In this document: piece by piece, positions 1 through 13,319 of the stretch | How positions within the stretch are numbered: position 1 is the stretch's first letter | Layout of the letters: every line of letters starts with the position of its first letter | Source of the DNA: Pterois miles | Taxonomy: Eukaryota > Chordata > Actinopteri > Perciformes > Scorpaenidae | Direction: 5' to 3' | Assembly (NCBI GenBank): GCA_947000775.1 | Contig: CAMQGK010000567.1 | Coordinates: 9,293,001-9,357,000, forward strand | Length of the DNA stretch: 64,000 nt | Position numbers and translations under genes: made by a program | Notes under the pieces: model-generated | The model's input: only the letters and a program-made list of their open reading frames with translations | Database searches by the model: none | Told to the model about the DNA's origin: nothing

Positions 1-313
1 AACGCACACGTACACACACACACACACACACACACATACACACCCCGCTTCACAAAGACACTTCCACATGTTCATATGTGAACACAACGGAGTCACGTGA
101 GCAGAGACATACACGGGCACAAACCTAGAGTAGGCTACACGCACACTCGTGCACCCACGCGCACGCACTCCCGCGTGTTAAGTGAACTGTGAAGCTCAGA
201 CCGCCTTGTGTGGAAGGAAGTCTCACTGGAGTGGAGTCATTAAAAACGGTCCGTGGCTCTTTAAGTGGCATCTCTGCTTCTCTCCCGGGCGCGATTCTTC
301 ATGCATCGCTTGC

Positions 314-315
<2 letters not shown>

Positions 316-396
<81 letters not shown>
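316..396 (+). repeat. (TC)n microsatellite
   Basis: About 40 uninterrupted TC units in the 5' flank of cacng3, roughly 1.8 kb before its start codon. The long Ser-Leu open frames across it are caused by the repeat. Confidence 0.95.
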
Positions 397-399
<3 letters not shown>

Positions 400-2063
400 A
401 CTAATCAGTGCGGTGCAGGGGCTGCTGGCGCCGTGCAGGCGGAGAGGACAGAGGGAAACAGAGGGGAGAATCGCTGCGCTTCGACCAAGGACAGGGCCAC
501 GGCGAACATTCAGCACCGCGGACAGCTCTCCAGACGCGGCAGAAGCTCTCTACCGCTACAGCGGCGCGGCGACCGGCGCGGCGCTGCCTAAAAACACTGA
601 AAGCTGCTTTAGACGCGGTTGGTTTGTAAACAAATCTGATTACCTGTACTATTTTATAACATTGCGTCGGCCTATATAGTCCATTATCTAATTACAACCA
701 CTTGTTATCTCCTATTGTCTTCGCTGATGATACCATAAGAAGTAGCTGGAACCCTGCATATTGTCTCCTCTGTGGAGCGGAGCCCGCCGTGCCTTATACT
801 GACGGCGTTGCGGCGGTGGGCGGGACATGCGGCAGCGGCCGTCCACCATTAGCTCCTGAAGGGCGCAGTCACCCACGAGCCCAATCCGAGCCGAGCCGTG
901 CGGCCTCGGGCGGAGTTTGAGGAGACGCGCGGTTAGTTTTAGTTTGTGTTGGTTGGATCGAGAGGAGGAGGAGGAGGAGGAAGACGAAGAGGAGGAGGGC
1001 GACGGGGAGGAGGAGGAGGCGACGGCTGTCTTTTTTTTTTTCATTTGTACCAACGGGCACGTTTCTCGGGAGCAAACCCAGGCGGGTGTAACTGTCCTAC
1101 AGGCGCCAGCAGCGGACGGTCGGTGCCGGTTGTGGTTGAACTTCGAGAGAGCGAAGACAGCTGTTTTTTTAGATTAACTCTTTTTTGTGCCTGTTTAACT
1201 TAAATACCTGCGCTGCGTGTCTCCACTGCAGATAATGTATGACAAAACAAGCTGAATTTATCAGCCTATTCGCGTGTTTCTATCTGACTCTGGACGTCGA
1301 GGAGGAGGAAAAAACATGTCAGTGAGTCAACAACTGGAGTGGAAAACACACGACGGATCTCGGTCAGCGTCTTCATAGCTGACGTATGGGCTTTATTCAC
1401 CAGTCCATTCATTCAGTAATTCAGCAGGAAACCGAGAATAAACCTCATATTTTTTCTTGGCGCTGCTGCCAGAGAGATTGTCGTAGGAGGACATCCTTCA
1501 GTGGTCATCCAGCGGTGAGTGAGTGAGGGGCGAGCCGCCTCAGCGATGATGCTGTAGCGGTAGAAACACATCAGAAACCCGCCTCCTTAGACTGGTTACA
1601 GAAAAACAAACTCATTTTGGTTTTTAAAGATGGAGTCCCCCCACGCAGGCTGTTAATGGTTAACAGATTAATAAGGGAGCTGTTTTTGGAGAAGTTGAGA
1701 AGAGAGGAGGGAAGGAAGGAGGGAGAAGAGGAGAGATAAAGGGGGAAGAAGAGGAGGTGGACAACGCGGGACTGATAAACGGAAGGAGGCGCGGAGAGGC
1801 GGAATGTGGCATCGCCGTTACCCTGCGCTCTGACCGAGTGAGGCCAGCGTCGGGCAGCCGGGGACAACCGGTGGTCGTTAAACCTCCCGTGTGTGTGTGT
1901 GCGTGCGTGGGCACGCGCGCGTGTCTGTATGAGGGTGGTGGTGGTGGTAAAAACCGGTTTTTGATGCGCGAGAAAGTGACGTGCCGCCCTCCCACCTTCC
2001 CGCCCTTTACCACGAGTCTCTATGTCAACTCAACGGACAAGGCAGCCAAGTTCATCTGTCGCT

Positions 2064-2070
2064 TATAAAA
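2064..2070 (+). promoter_or_regulatory. possible TATA-like motif before cacng3
   Basis: TATAAAA lies 146 bp upstream of the cacng3 start codon. A second, weaker match (ATATAAAG) lies at 2165-2172. Either could be a core promoter element, but a downstream (TTA)n tract makes the area AT-rich by chance, and many CpG promoters lack a TATA box. Confidence 0.2.
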
Positions 2071-2215
2071 TCACCTCCTTTAGCTGTGTTTCTGTTTTTA
2101 TTATTATTATTATTATTATTTGGAGTGTCGAACCCCTCACTCTGACTCTCCCCAAATCTCGCGGGATATAAAGGAGGAGGAAAAAAGAGATTAAGACGAA
2201 CAAGGAGCCGCCTAT

Positions 2216-2432
2216 ATGAAGATGCTGATGTGTGACCGCGGCGTCCAGATGCTCGTGACGACGGTGGGCGCGTTCGCCGCCTTCAGCCTCATGACCATCG
2301 CCGTCGGTACCGACTACTGGCTGTACTCGCGCGGGGTCTGCCGCGTGAAGAGCAGCGGCGACAACGACACGAGCCGCAAGAACGAGGAGGTGATGACGCA
2401 CTCCGGCCTCTGGCGAACCTGCTGTCTGGAAG
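2216..2432 (+). CDS. cacng3: cacng3 coding exon 1
   Basis: Encodes residues 1-72 plus the first base of Gly73: short N-terminus, TM1 and the claudin motif GLWRTCCLE. The donor is G|GTACGT. Three in-frame ATGs occur at 2216, 2222 and 2228. The third gives MCDRG, matching the beginning of mammalian gamma-3 (which has only one or two residues before it), while 2216 gives MKMLMCDRG. The context at 2216 is weak (T at -3) and that at 2222 is better (A at -3), so the true start could be any of the three. Confidence 0.95.
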
Positions 2433-2460
2433 GTACGTGATCAGTCTGACTGACTGGCTG

Positions 2461-2551
<91 letters not shown>

Positions 2552-4808
2552 GTGTGTGCGTGCGCGCAAACATGTCTTTCTCTGTCTTTTCCTAGTGTGT
2601 ATCCATGTGTGTGTTAGTATTTCTCTGTCCTCTCCGCGCGCACACACATCCTGTCTAACACCACAAGAGCATTGGTGTGTGCACAGTGTGTGTGTTTAGT
2701 GTGACAGCATCCCATAATCCCTGAAACTCAGCCGTCCTTTCCCCGAGTTCAACCTTCCTCCGCATCATAAAACAGAATAATAGAATATTTATTGATGTGC
2801 TCTTCTTGTCATCACACTGCATAGCTGAAGGAACAAATAAAGCACTAACAGGCACAAACGCACAGACAGCCGGTAGTGTTATTAGCCAGGCGGCTGAACC
2901 ACCACCAACAAGTACCTGGATCTGCACACACTGTTGCTGGGACTCTTGCACACAGCGTTGTTAGGAATTTCTTCTTTTGAAGCCATCTTGCTGTTGGGAG
3001 CCAGAAAATACTAATTTAGGCAGTGTGCATTTGGGAATCACTAGAGTTGAGAGAAAACTGTCGATTCATGCAAACTCCACGCTGCAGTGAGTAGAAATGG
3101 AGCAAATATGAGTTTAAAAAGTTCCTTTTATAAAACAATTACTGTATCTTGACAGTAGTGTATGAGACAGATAATCTCCGTGTCCTCTGGTGCTCATTTT
3201 GGCATCTGCATGATTTCACAGACCAGAGGACAACAACCAGCCGGAGTCGAGCTGATGTCTCTGAGCAGCTGTCAGTCACGCGCAAACTCCAATCAAACAG
3301 TCAAACTAGGCAGCGCTGATCAAATATGAATCAACATCCTGTTACTGTAATGTCTGTTTCTCACCTCAACTGTTTTCAGAAGCATCTTGTAGTTTCTGCT
3401 CAGCTGTAAAATAAGAAAGTTTCATTACACAGGTGTGCTGGTTGTTCAGTTTTTCTTTCAAATCTTTTGCATTGGGTTTTTTAATAGACATGGCAAAAGT
3501 CATAAGATAAGATAAGATAAGATGAACCTTTATTAATCCCCAGAGGGAAATTCGGGAAGAGGGAAATTCGGGTCATCTTATCAAATGTAGAGCATAAAAC
3601 ATGATCCTTGATGTGAAATAAAAACAGAAAAGGGACCACCCCTTTCCCATATTGGTCACATGAAAAGGGAAAAAGAAGAAATAAAATTAAATAATTCAAA
3701 AAAGGAAATATATATTAAATAAAATAATAATAGAGGAAAAAAGTATATGAAATGAGATAATGGACTTAACAAAAAAAGGAAATAAAGAGGGTTGTAGGGG
3801 AGGTGTGAGAGATGGTGGTCAGTGCAGGTTTTGACTTTATGTCTTGCAGTCAGACGTAATGAAACTCAGCTTCACCTGTAAGAATATTCATAGTTATTGC
3901 TGCCAGTCAGAAGTACATTACCGTAATGTCATTTCTGTAGGCTGGTGGGTTCAGTCTGTGTCCTTATTTTGTGTTATTTAATTTTATATGTGAGATCATA
4001 AAATCCCCAAAACTGTTCCATTAAATCTCCTTTTTTTCCAGCAACTCCGATGCCACCTGGCCTCAGAGATGCATTCCTTGTGTGTAGTTTCATGTAACCT
4101 GACTGCAGTACTGGATCAGTTCTAACATGAGTTTATGGCCTCAATCGCTAGTTTCAAGTTTTCTTCAATACAGCATGATGTTCATTTAGTAAATTATGGT
4201 CCCATGAGTCAAATAGACCATAAAGCAGGGGATGATTTCAGGCGTGGCTACCTTGTGATTGACAAGTGTTTTCGTCTGTGTTTTCATCTTACAACTTTAA
4301 CCCTTTCACAGTGTGTTTTCAGTTCATGAAAGTTAATTGTAGCATTTTGGCCGCCTAAAAATGTCTTATTCAGTGTTCAGTTGTACTTAGCTCCACCGAG
4401 TTGTGTCACTTCTGGTTGCAAAAAACCAAGACGGCAATGGCCAAGATGCCAAACTCAAGGCCACAAACCAATGGGTGACGTCACAGTGACTAAGTCCACT
4501 TCTTAGATACAGTCTGTGGTTGTGTCGGACCAGAAGTAACTGTAAATGTAGAATTGTCCTATCTGATGCCTCAACATGACAGGACACACTGTAAATGACT
4601 TAGGGGCAAGTAAACTTTGTTTTCAGTTACCGTTAAAAAGATGCATTGCCTCCAGTAGGAGCATGCATGTGTGTCTTTGTGCATGTGTATGTGTGTGTGT
4701 GAGATGCAGCCAGACATAACCATCTCATTCTGGGGGGCAGAGAAGGCTATTACAGGGCCAGATGGTGGAGGTATAAGGCTTTATTGAACACACTGTCATT
4801 TGCATACA

Positions 4809-4858
<50 letters not shown>

Positions 4859-7800
4859 TAATTGAATTAGAAAATAGACAAATTCTAGCATATTCCCAAG
4901 CCACCAAACAGGCACAGCTATGGGAGCAGTAAGCCAAGTCATTCACACATGCACAGGCTCACATGCGATGGACATACTCATGCACACACACACACAATAA
5001 CAGGACCTAAGTGAATAAGTTCTCTTATATCTTTTATCATTCAGCCCATCTTATGCTCTGCTCATTCTGGGTCCATGGTTGTCACGGTTTATAATTCATA
5101 AACGCCTCATAAGCTGACAGGAAATGGACGTCTCTTGACTCGTGTACATGTGGCTTGTAGACTGCCTGACATCAGAGAGTGAGTGGATCAGAGATGGAGG
5201 GGGGTAGAGAAACATCATGTATGCAGTGTTCTTACAGTAAATGTATAGAGAGCAGTCATGCATATGAGCTGTGCAGCATGAAGCATGCAGCACATCCTAC
5301 AGTTATTTCACAGACAATATGGGTCTAGAGGAAGAAAGCCTGAAGAATCATCCCATTTTATTAAAGAAAATGATTGTTGCACAAACATCATTGACGAGCT
5401 AGACGTGACCAAAGTGTGGTATGTGTATTTTTTGTGGGGTTATCAGGTTTCTTGGGCACTATGATAACCTTACGATCTCATTTACACCTAAGCATGTGAT
5501 CTGTATCAGGACATCACCAGGTGTGAGTGCAGTCTTTCTGCCCGACTAGTTGAGAGCTCATCTAAGCCTCTTCCTGCTGTCTCAAGCTGCCTGTCAAAAA
5601 GCTACAAACAACCCTTACTCAGCACCCGATTCGACTGTTAGATCATTAGCCGCCTGGGGGCGGCAGTAGCTCAGTCTGTAGGGAGTTGGCTTGGGAACCA
5701 GAGGGTCACCGGTTCAAGTCCCGACATGGACCAAAAAACTGAGTGTGAACTGGTTGCTGGAGAGGTGCCAGTTTACCTCTTGGGCACTGCCGAGGTGCCC
5801 CTGAGCAAGGCACCAAACCCCCAACAGCTCGGGGCGCTTGTCAGGACCAGCCCCCTCACTCTGACACCTCTCCATTACTGCATGTGTGTGTGTTTCAGGT
5901 CTGCATGTACCATGTATAAGTTTAACAGAGTGTAAATTGAATTTCCCCATTGTGGGACTAATAAAGGTAGATCTTCTTAAACAGGCATTATCAGTCGCTA
6001 TAAACACCATAGATGAGGGATATTAGGGGCCTACTATGCCTACTACATTGTCAAAATGAAAATTAAACGTAAAAGCAACACGTTCTAACATATAAAACTG
6101 AATGAAATGTCACATTTTCAACACAAACAAAAAGGCTTCTTTAGGTTTAAGCAACACAACTACAACCTCTTTAGGTTTAGGCAACACAGCTACAACATCT
6201 TTAGCATTAGGCCAAAAAACAGCAACTTATTTAAGTTTAGGCAACAAAAACACTTAAATTTAGGGAAAACCATTGTGTTTTGTGATAAAAATACAACAAC
6301 TACATATTGTTGGTTCCACATGGGGCACACACTCCAGTCTCCTGGATGAAAGTGTTTTGTGTCCCATCCATCATCCCCAATCTCCACCCCATATGTAGTT
6401 TCACGCTGTCCATACTACAGCACCTGACTTCTCCTTCTGCTCCTGTCATAATTACTACGGTCACTAGAGGTCGCTGTCGTCTTCTTTTATACCTTCTTGC
6501 GGTGATCTACCATGTGAATAGATGATAGAACATCCTAGTGGCTGTAGTAGGTCCCTATTGACCCACATCTATGGGGCTTATTGCGACTGACAACGGTTAT
6601 TTAATAGCCTGACTACAGTCTAATCTAATGGTCTCAGTGTTGCCAGACTGGACTGGTTTCTGCCCAGTTGGGCTACTATTGATTATATTGGGCTGGTAGA
6701 TGAAATCTGGACTGCTTTTGTCAATATTGGCAGGGTTTTGGAAATAGTATAAACAATGCTACCAAACAAGCTGTCATTTTATGGCTAAAAACACAAAATT
6801 CAATGAACTTCATTGTGTCCAATCAGTCACACTACTGATTTATTTAATTTGAGAAATATTTGATTGACATGTATTCAATCGTTGTTCGGGATAAGGGAGG
6901 ACCTACTTACCTTGAGGTCATCATCATTGACAATGTCATCGAAAATTGTATATTTAGTTGTCTGACTGCACTCTTTGTGGGTTTGATAGCTTTTTTTATC
7001 ATTATTATCATTTTTAACATTTAATCTTGGTTATTTGATGCAGATATGAAGCTCTGCATGCTTATGATGTGTTTTCTATTGCACATGTAATTCATGGTTT
7101 CATAGTATTACACAGTTTTCTGGCCAAGTTATGATTTGGGCTGTTTTTTATTAAATTGAAAAGTTGTGATTGGATTCAAGTGCTTAAGTCGTGAAGAACA
7201 CTGCTGCTAAGCAACGGCAATATTAACATTAATGTTTCTGTCTAGGTGTCACAGAGGATAACAATTTAGCAAGCTAACAAGTGGGTAACACAATGAAGGA
7301 AATGCAAAGGCATAATGACAGAGGAGAAAGATAAGGCCAGTGGGAGTATCACAACCCCATTTGAAGGCACCATATTTTCCCATCTGTGTGATTGTCTGCC
7401 CCGCCCTGATTGTTTCCACCTGTCACCCTCCTTTCATTGTGGATTTAATCTGTGTGCTCCCCTTAGTCTGTGACTTCCTCGTGTGATTTAGACCTTGCTT
7501 CTGTATATTTACACTTCTGGCAAGCCTTTTTGGATACCTTTGCTGAATTTTGGACTGAACTCCCGTGTTTTCTGGTAAAGACTTTTTATTCTATCTGCCC
7601 TGTGAGTCTTGCTTTTGAGTCCATTGTCTGTTGGCACCATTGTTACAGACCTGACATCTGGGACTGTATTGCATCAATTGATTGCAAAGCATCAACACAG
7701 CTTTGCTGTAGTTGATACAAAACAAAGCATTCGCAGAGTCTCTCTGCTTAAATGATGTCTGTGCCTTCCCAGGGAAAAGTCTGAAACAAAAAGAGTAAGG

Positions 7801-10800
7801 AAGAGAGCATAGTATGTGCAAACATACAAAATCTAGATAAAATTGTCATAAAATAAATAACAATAATCATATTCTTTCCAGGAAAAATCTGAAAACCATA
7901 GTTAAATATGAAGTGACATACCTGCAGTTGTAGAGATGAAGATCAGGCTGGACTGAAACATTTCTTTCTAAACTTTGTAACACAAAATGTGACAAATAAA
8001 TAAAGGCGTAAATTCACTGATTTGTTATTTATTATTAAAATAATAAATTGTATACCAGCAACTTGGTAAAATCATATTCAAAATTAACAGGAATGACAAT
8101 TTAGGTGTAAAAAGGAATGACATATATAGGGTCTCTTTTGTGTGAACGCCTGTGTCTGTGAATATACCATGAGTATTGTCTACAGGGTCTATGTTACTGT
8201 AAGTGCAGTGTGCATTAATGTACCCTTTATTCCTGAGTATATCTTTGCGGTTCCTCCACCCACCAACGCTTTGCATGTGGTCAGGCTGGGTTTTCTTGCA
8301 TGCAGTGAATGTGTTATTGTGTGTCTGTGCAGGTTTACTGAGGTGTTCCCACTGTGATAAATGAGCATGAGAAAGCCAGGAAATGAGGAGAGGATGAAGG
8401 AGGGGGGGAGTATAGAGCATGAATGAAAAGAGACCAGAATGTGCATGAATGAAGCAGGGGAGAGGGCTGGCAAGTGATGGATGAGCTGTGCATGGCCTCT
8501 GTTTCAGGTGAATCTCTGGGGAGTGTTTGACCATGCCGGGGATCTAAATGATCACCTGGTAATAGAGAGAAGGAAGAGGGGTTTAAACGGAGATGGGGAC
8601 AAAAATGATCACCCAGGGGGCTGCTGGAGGAAGAAGAGAAAGAAGGAGTGGGCGGGGGACAGAATGAAGGACATAGATCGAAAGTGAAAGGCGAGGAAAA
8701 GGGCTATTTGTACGAATTTAGAAAGAAAAGATAAAGGATGAAGAGAGATACACTATAGGACCAAAAATATGTGGACAACCTTTTCCACATACCTTCGTGT
8801 GTTTTTAATCCGGGGTTATTAGGGAAAATGTTACTATTACAGCACACATTGACTGCATCCAAGGTCTGTTAACCCTTTGACCTCTGCAACAGAAAATGCC
8901 ACTAGTGCCTGCATTGGCATTTTTGCTTGTTGTAATGTCATTTCTGAGAGTATTTTGAAATCTTTAAATCCTTAAAATCTGTGCAACCTGTGCTAAAAGG
9001 TCATGTAAGTCATTAAATCATAATAATTGATAAAAGTATTGAGATTGTGTCAGATTGAATGTTTTTCATAAAATGGTCATACGTAACATACTAAACATAC
9101 TGATCCAAACAAATTCATATACATACATATTTTTTTTTTTTGAGATATGCTCATTTTTATGAGCAGATCAAGTGTAAAGGCATTTTGATAGTTTCAGGGG
9201 TGTCAAACTCTCAACCCTTTGGGTTGAACTGGTGCAAGCCAGGCCTTTATAGTCCTAAATCAGTGCCTGATTTCAGTAATGCTGTAGTGGCTAAATGGGA
9301 GCAAATTGCTGCAGCTAGGTTCAAAATCTTGTGGACAACTTTCCCTGAGAGAGAGTCCTTAGCAGCATTTTAATGGCCATTGTTTTGTAATGAGATGTGG
9401 CTGTAAATTTGGAAACAGTGTGTGGCTGGATGCTAGAAACAAGCAGGTATGAAAGTGAGATGAGATGAGAGGAGATGAAGGGGAGATTGGAGAGGAATGA
9501 GTGGATGTTTTTGGTAAAGAGAGTAAAGGAGGGATGATGAGAAGATCTGAAGCAGGAACAGAGAAATGTTTTGGAGAACGAGAACAGAACAGAGTGAGAA
9601 AAGGAGGGAAAGAAGAGAGAGAAAGAGGAGAGGTGTGCAACCAAGCAGAACCTGTCCCGTTCACTTTCATCAGCCATCACCGTGGAAACTAGCCTCTTCC
9701 TCTCTCCCCCCGTTTCCCTCTCCCTCATCTTCTCTCTCCTTCGCTTGGAAAGAGGTAATCAGAGAGAGTGAGAGAGGTAGAGGCAGAAAGAAAGAGAGAG
9801 AGAGTGAGAGAGAGAGAGAGGGAGAGAGAGAGAGGGGGGGGGGGCACAGTCACCCACACTGAGCTGTCAGAGGCACTCTGAGGAAACAAGCAGTCCAATT
9901 TGCTCTGCTTTTCAACTTCCTTTCCTCTCCCTCGCTCACTCCCTCCTCCTCTCCTTCTCCTCTGTTTTCTAGTTGACAAAACGCTTTATATTCTGCATGT
10001 GTTTGTGTTTGTGCATGTGGCTGGGTTGAGACAGGCCACACACATGCAGCTTTTGGACGAACACATCAACTGATTAGGGACAGCTCGCCTGGGAATGAGG
10101 CTGTCCTCGCCACAATAACTACAGCGTTGGTCATTTGTTCCAATGCCTAGAACAACCAGTGTTTAAGCTTTACGGACAAAGAGCGACCATAACACTTGAA
10201 AACCTCTGGTAGATTTACAAACTAGATCGCTGTTTGCATCTGTTCTCCAAAAACAGTAAAGGCTGATTTCTTTTAATCAGTTCAATTCCTAATCTTAGAA
10301 AAGGAGTTTTTAGCCACGATATCAACAAGCCTCTAGGGAAGGAGATGTCTTTGGTCCTGACTGAAATATCTTTTTAACTATTAGATGGATTGTCATGACA
10401 TTTTGTACAGACAGTCATTGTTCCCAGAAGATGTACCCTAATGACCTTGGTGACCTTTTGATTTTTACTGTAGTGCCATCATGAGATCCACATTGGAGGG
10501 TTTGAGCTGAATGTCTCGACAACTATTGGATGGATTGGATTGACGCATTCATGCTTCCCTCAACATAAACTGTAACAACTCTGATGATCCCTAACTTTTT
10601 ATGTAGCGCTGCTATCAGGTCCAAATATTAATATGTCCGATACTTTGGTTTATGACCAAATGTCAAACTAATAACGTTCCCATCAGCCTCAGCTTTACTT
10701 TGCGTTTACATTGCCTGCTAAAAAAATACCATGTTAGCATGCTGAAGTTAGCATTAAGCTCCAAGTATTTTTTGTAATGGTAATTTCTAACGGTTTTAGA

Positions 10801-12417
10801 AAGTTCAGACAAATGATGTCTTCTGGCATTTAGAGGTGTCAGATCAGAAAATGCATTTTAGAGAGCGCTGAAAAATTAGCCGTTTGTCACTGAGTATGGA
10901 GGACTTGATGGTGGGAACACATTCGGTGTCCGCCCTGTGTTTTAACTGCAGTTTCATTCTGGAAAAACTAAAATCCTTTAACTGGTGGAGCTGTTACAGT
11001 TTCTGTAATAATTCTGGTTATATTAGCGTAATGGTTCTCAGTGTTTCTCTCATGCTGAAAAAAATGTATTTCCCCGTCACATAAACTGAATCACCTAGTA
11101 ACGATAATTGGGAAAATTGTAACAAAGAACACATATTGCACATATTGCTCATGATTTACTGTTGTGGAGGTTAAATATGGAAGTGAAATACTAAAGCGTT
11201 TCCACACAAAAGACTAACTATATTATGCAAGATAAGATAAGCTTCCTCTCATGTTAGTTTTATAGCATGCAGTATTCGACGTTCGACTTCTAAATCAACA
11301 TTCAATAACAAAGATTTGGCTGCACTAATATTATTATTACCTCCGCCAAGGAGGTTATGTTTTTGCTGGCGTTTATCTGTCTATTTGTCTGTGTTCAAGA
11401 TAACTCAAAAACTTATGAACGGATTTTGATGAAATTTTCAGGGTGTGTCGAAAATGTGAAAAGGAAGAACTGACTTAATTTTGGGGGTGATCCGGAAGAA
11501 ATCCTGGATTCTGGATCACTTTGAAATTTTCGTTAACATTGGGGTAAATGGGAAAAAACTGTTTCTCAATATCTCTGGTAATTGTTGCCCAAAGCTCATG
11601 AAATTTGACTCAGGGATTTACAATGTGTACTTCTATCAAATCCCAAAGGCTGATCCAGATCTGATCCAGATGGCGGATTTTATAGCAATTTATATAAAAA
11701 ATGGGGGTACTCTTACATTTTGGCCTACTGTGCATTTAATATTAGAGGTAGAGATTTCTAACAGCGGCGTCGTGTAGCTGAGACAATTCAGCATCTGAAG
11801 TATGTCAACGAATTTGATCTAGCTTTAATACTTGAGGAGATAGATCCAGAAGAAACCGCCAGGGGGGAAACTATGGTGCTTGGCGGAGGTCTGCGCTCTC
11901 CGAGTGCTTTTCTAGTACTATTTGTAGGATTATATTCCAGTGCTGGCTGTGTAATAGTGATGCACGGGTCAACCTGTCGATCTGGTGGGCTCGGGTAAGC
12001 TTAGCCTACTAGAAAACATCATGGGTTCGGGCCAGTGGGTGACAAAGCAGCGTTCCATGTAAGTTATTAATAACTTACAGAAACATTGCGAGCAATAGTC
12101 CATCTTTCAGTCGACTGACAGCAACTCAAACACACAGCGAGCGCCACAGTGGTCAGTTTACATCTACACGTATTTTGTTGATGGAACAGATGACTTATAT
12201 TCATTAAAGGAAGTTATTTTGAGAAAGAAAAGACTAACTCATTTAAAGTCCTTTATTCTAATTGAAGATTTTGTTTGAGGATTTTTAATTTTTTTAGGGT
12301 AATCGTCATAAAATATGACAGACATTCAAAGCTTCATTAAAATCCTCAATGAAAGCGTTGAATATAAATAAAAAACAGCTTTCTGTACAGTCCAGCATTT
12401 TATTAAGTCTGATGTAC

Positions 12418-12474
<57 letters not shown>

Positions 12475-13279
12475 GGAGAGAGAGTTAGATCAAGGGCGAA
12501 CTGCTGGCACCTCATTGGCCCGCTCATCACGGTCGTGGTTGCATCTGGACACACTGCTGTTTGTTTGTCTCCTTTTTAACCTTGTTTTGAGGCACTGTTT
12601 TTCTGTTTAATATGCAGACTGCATTGCTTGCCTGTAATTTCACTAGAAGTAGCAGACTTGTAGAGCAGGCAGATATTTCTGTTTTATTTCAAATCATACA
12701 TGGTTACAATTAAATTAGATGGGCATACCTTTAACCATAATATGCCATAAGACTTGGGTTAAGCATTTTAACCCAAAATATGTTAAGAAAGATATGATTT
12801 TTATATTGAAATTGTGCAAAATTTTTTAAAATCCCAAAGCTGAACTTCCCTTTGAAAATTATTGGAAAATTACTGATCCTATAGTTTCAGCTGAGGACAA
12901 AGGTTTAGTAAGGGAATCAGTTGTTGTGAAAGAAACCCCAACAGGAAGATGACTGGGGTTTAAAGTTGTGTAATGAATACGGTGATTCAACCCAGATGGA
13001 AGAAAGACAGCAGAGTGAGCAGGCTTAGAAGGGAAAGTTAGAGATACCTGGGAGCGAAGGAGAGACTGAGGAGAGTGAAAAAAACACAGGTATGGAGGTG
13101 CAAAAAGAGAAAGTAAGATGTGGGGTAACGCTAAATAATGAAAGTGTGTCTGTAGCTCGGCACTCTTAAGAACAGCCAACATTTAGTCAAGCGCCAGTGA
13201 AATGGAAAGTGTTTCTGCTCTGTCTCTCGTCTTTTAGCCCCTTGGACCTGCTGTACTACTGTTTTCATACATAACATTA

Positions 13280-13319
<40 letters not shown>

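Larger units (their letters stand above)
1..2215 (+). promoter_or_regulatory. 5' flank and probable promoter/5' UTR of cacng3
   Basis: No convincing protein-coding exon is visible here. The stretch opens with a short (CA)n tract, has a long (TC)n tract at 316-396, then a GC- and CpG-rich part (about 410-600 and 780-1010). A purine tract of GGA/GAG triplets lies at 960-1022 and is followed by a T run. Open frames in this part are low-complexity (poly-Ser, poly-Glu, poly-Leu) and are composition artefacts. The CpG richness and position just upstream of cacng3 exon 1 suggest promoter and 5' UTR; the transcription start cannot be placed from sequence. Confidence 0.5.

Noticed and set aside
712..1203. 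Acidic or serine-rich proteins encoded around the GGA-triplet tract
   Set aside because: Low-complexity frames on both strands of a purine tract in a CpG-rich 5' flank.
5656..5730. Possible tRNA gene with box A and box B
   Set aside because: Only the promoter boxes match; the acceptor and anticodon stems do not form and the sequence runs into a SINE body that recurs at 18040-18349.
11481..11777. 98-codon frame as a gene
   Set aside because: Lies wholly inside the CCTCCGCCAAG-ended repeat, whose conserved DNA motifs explain the sequence; no domain.
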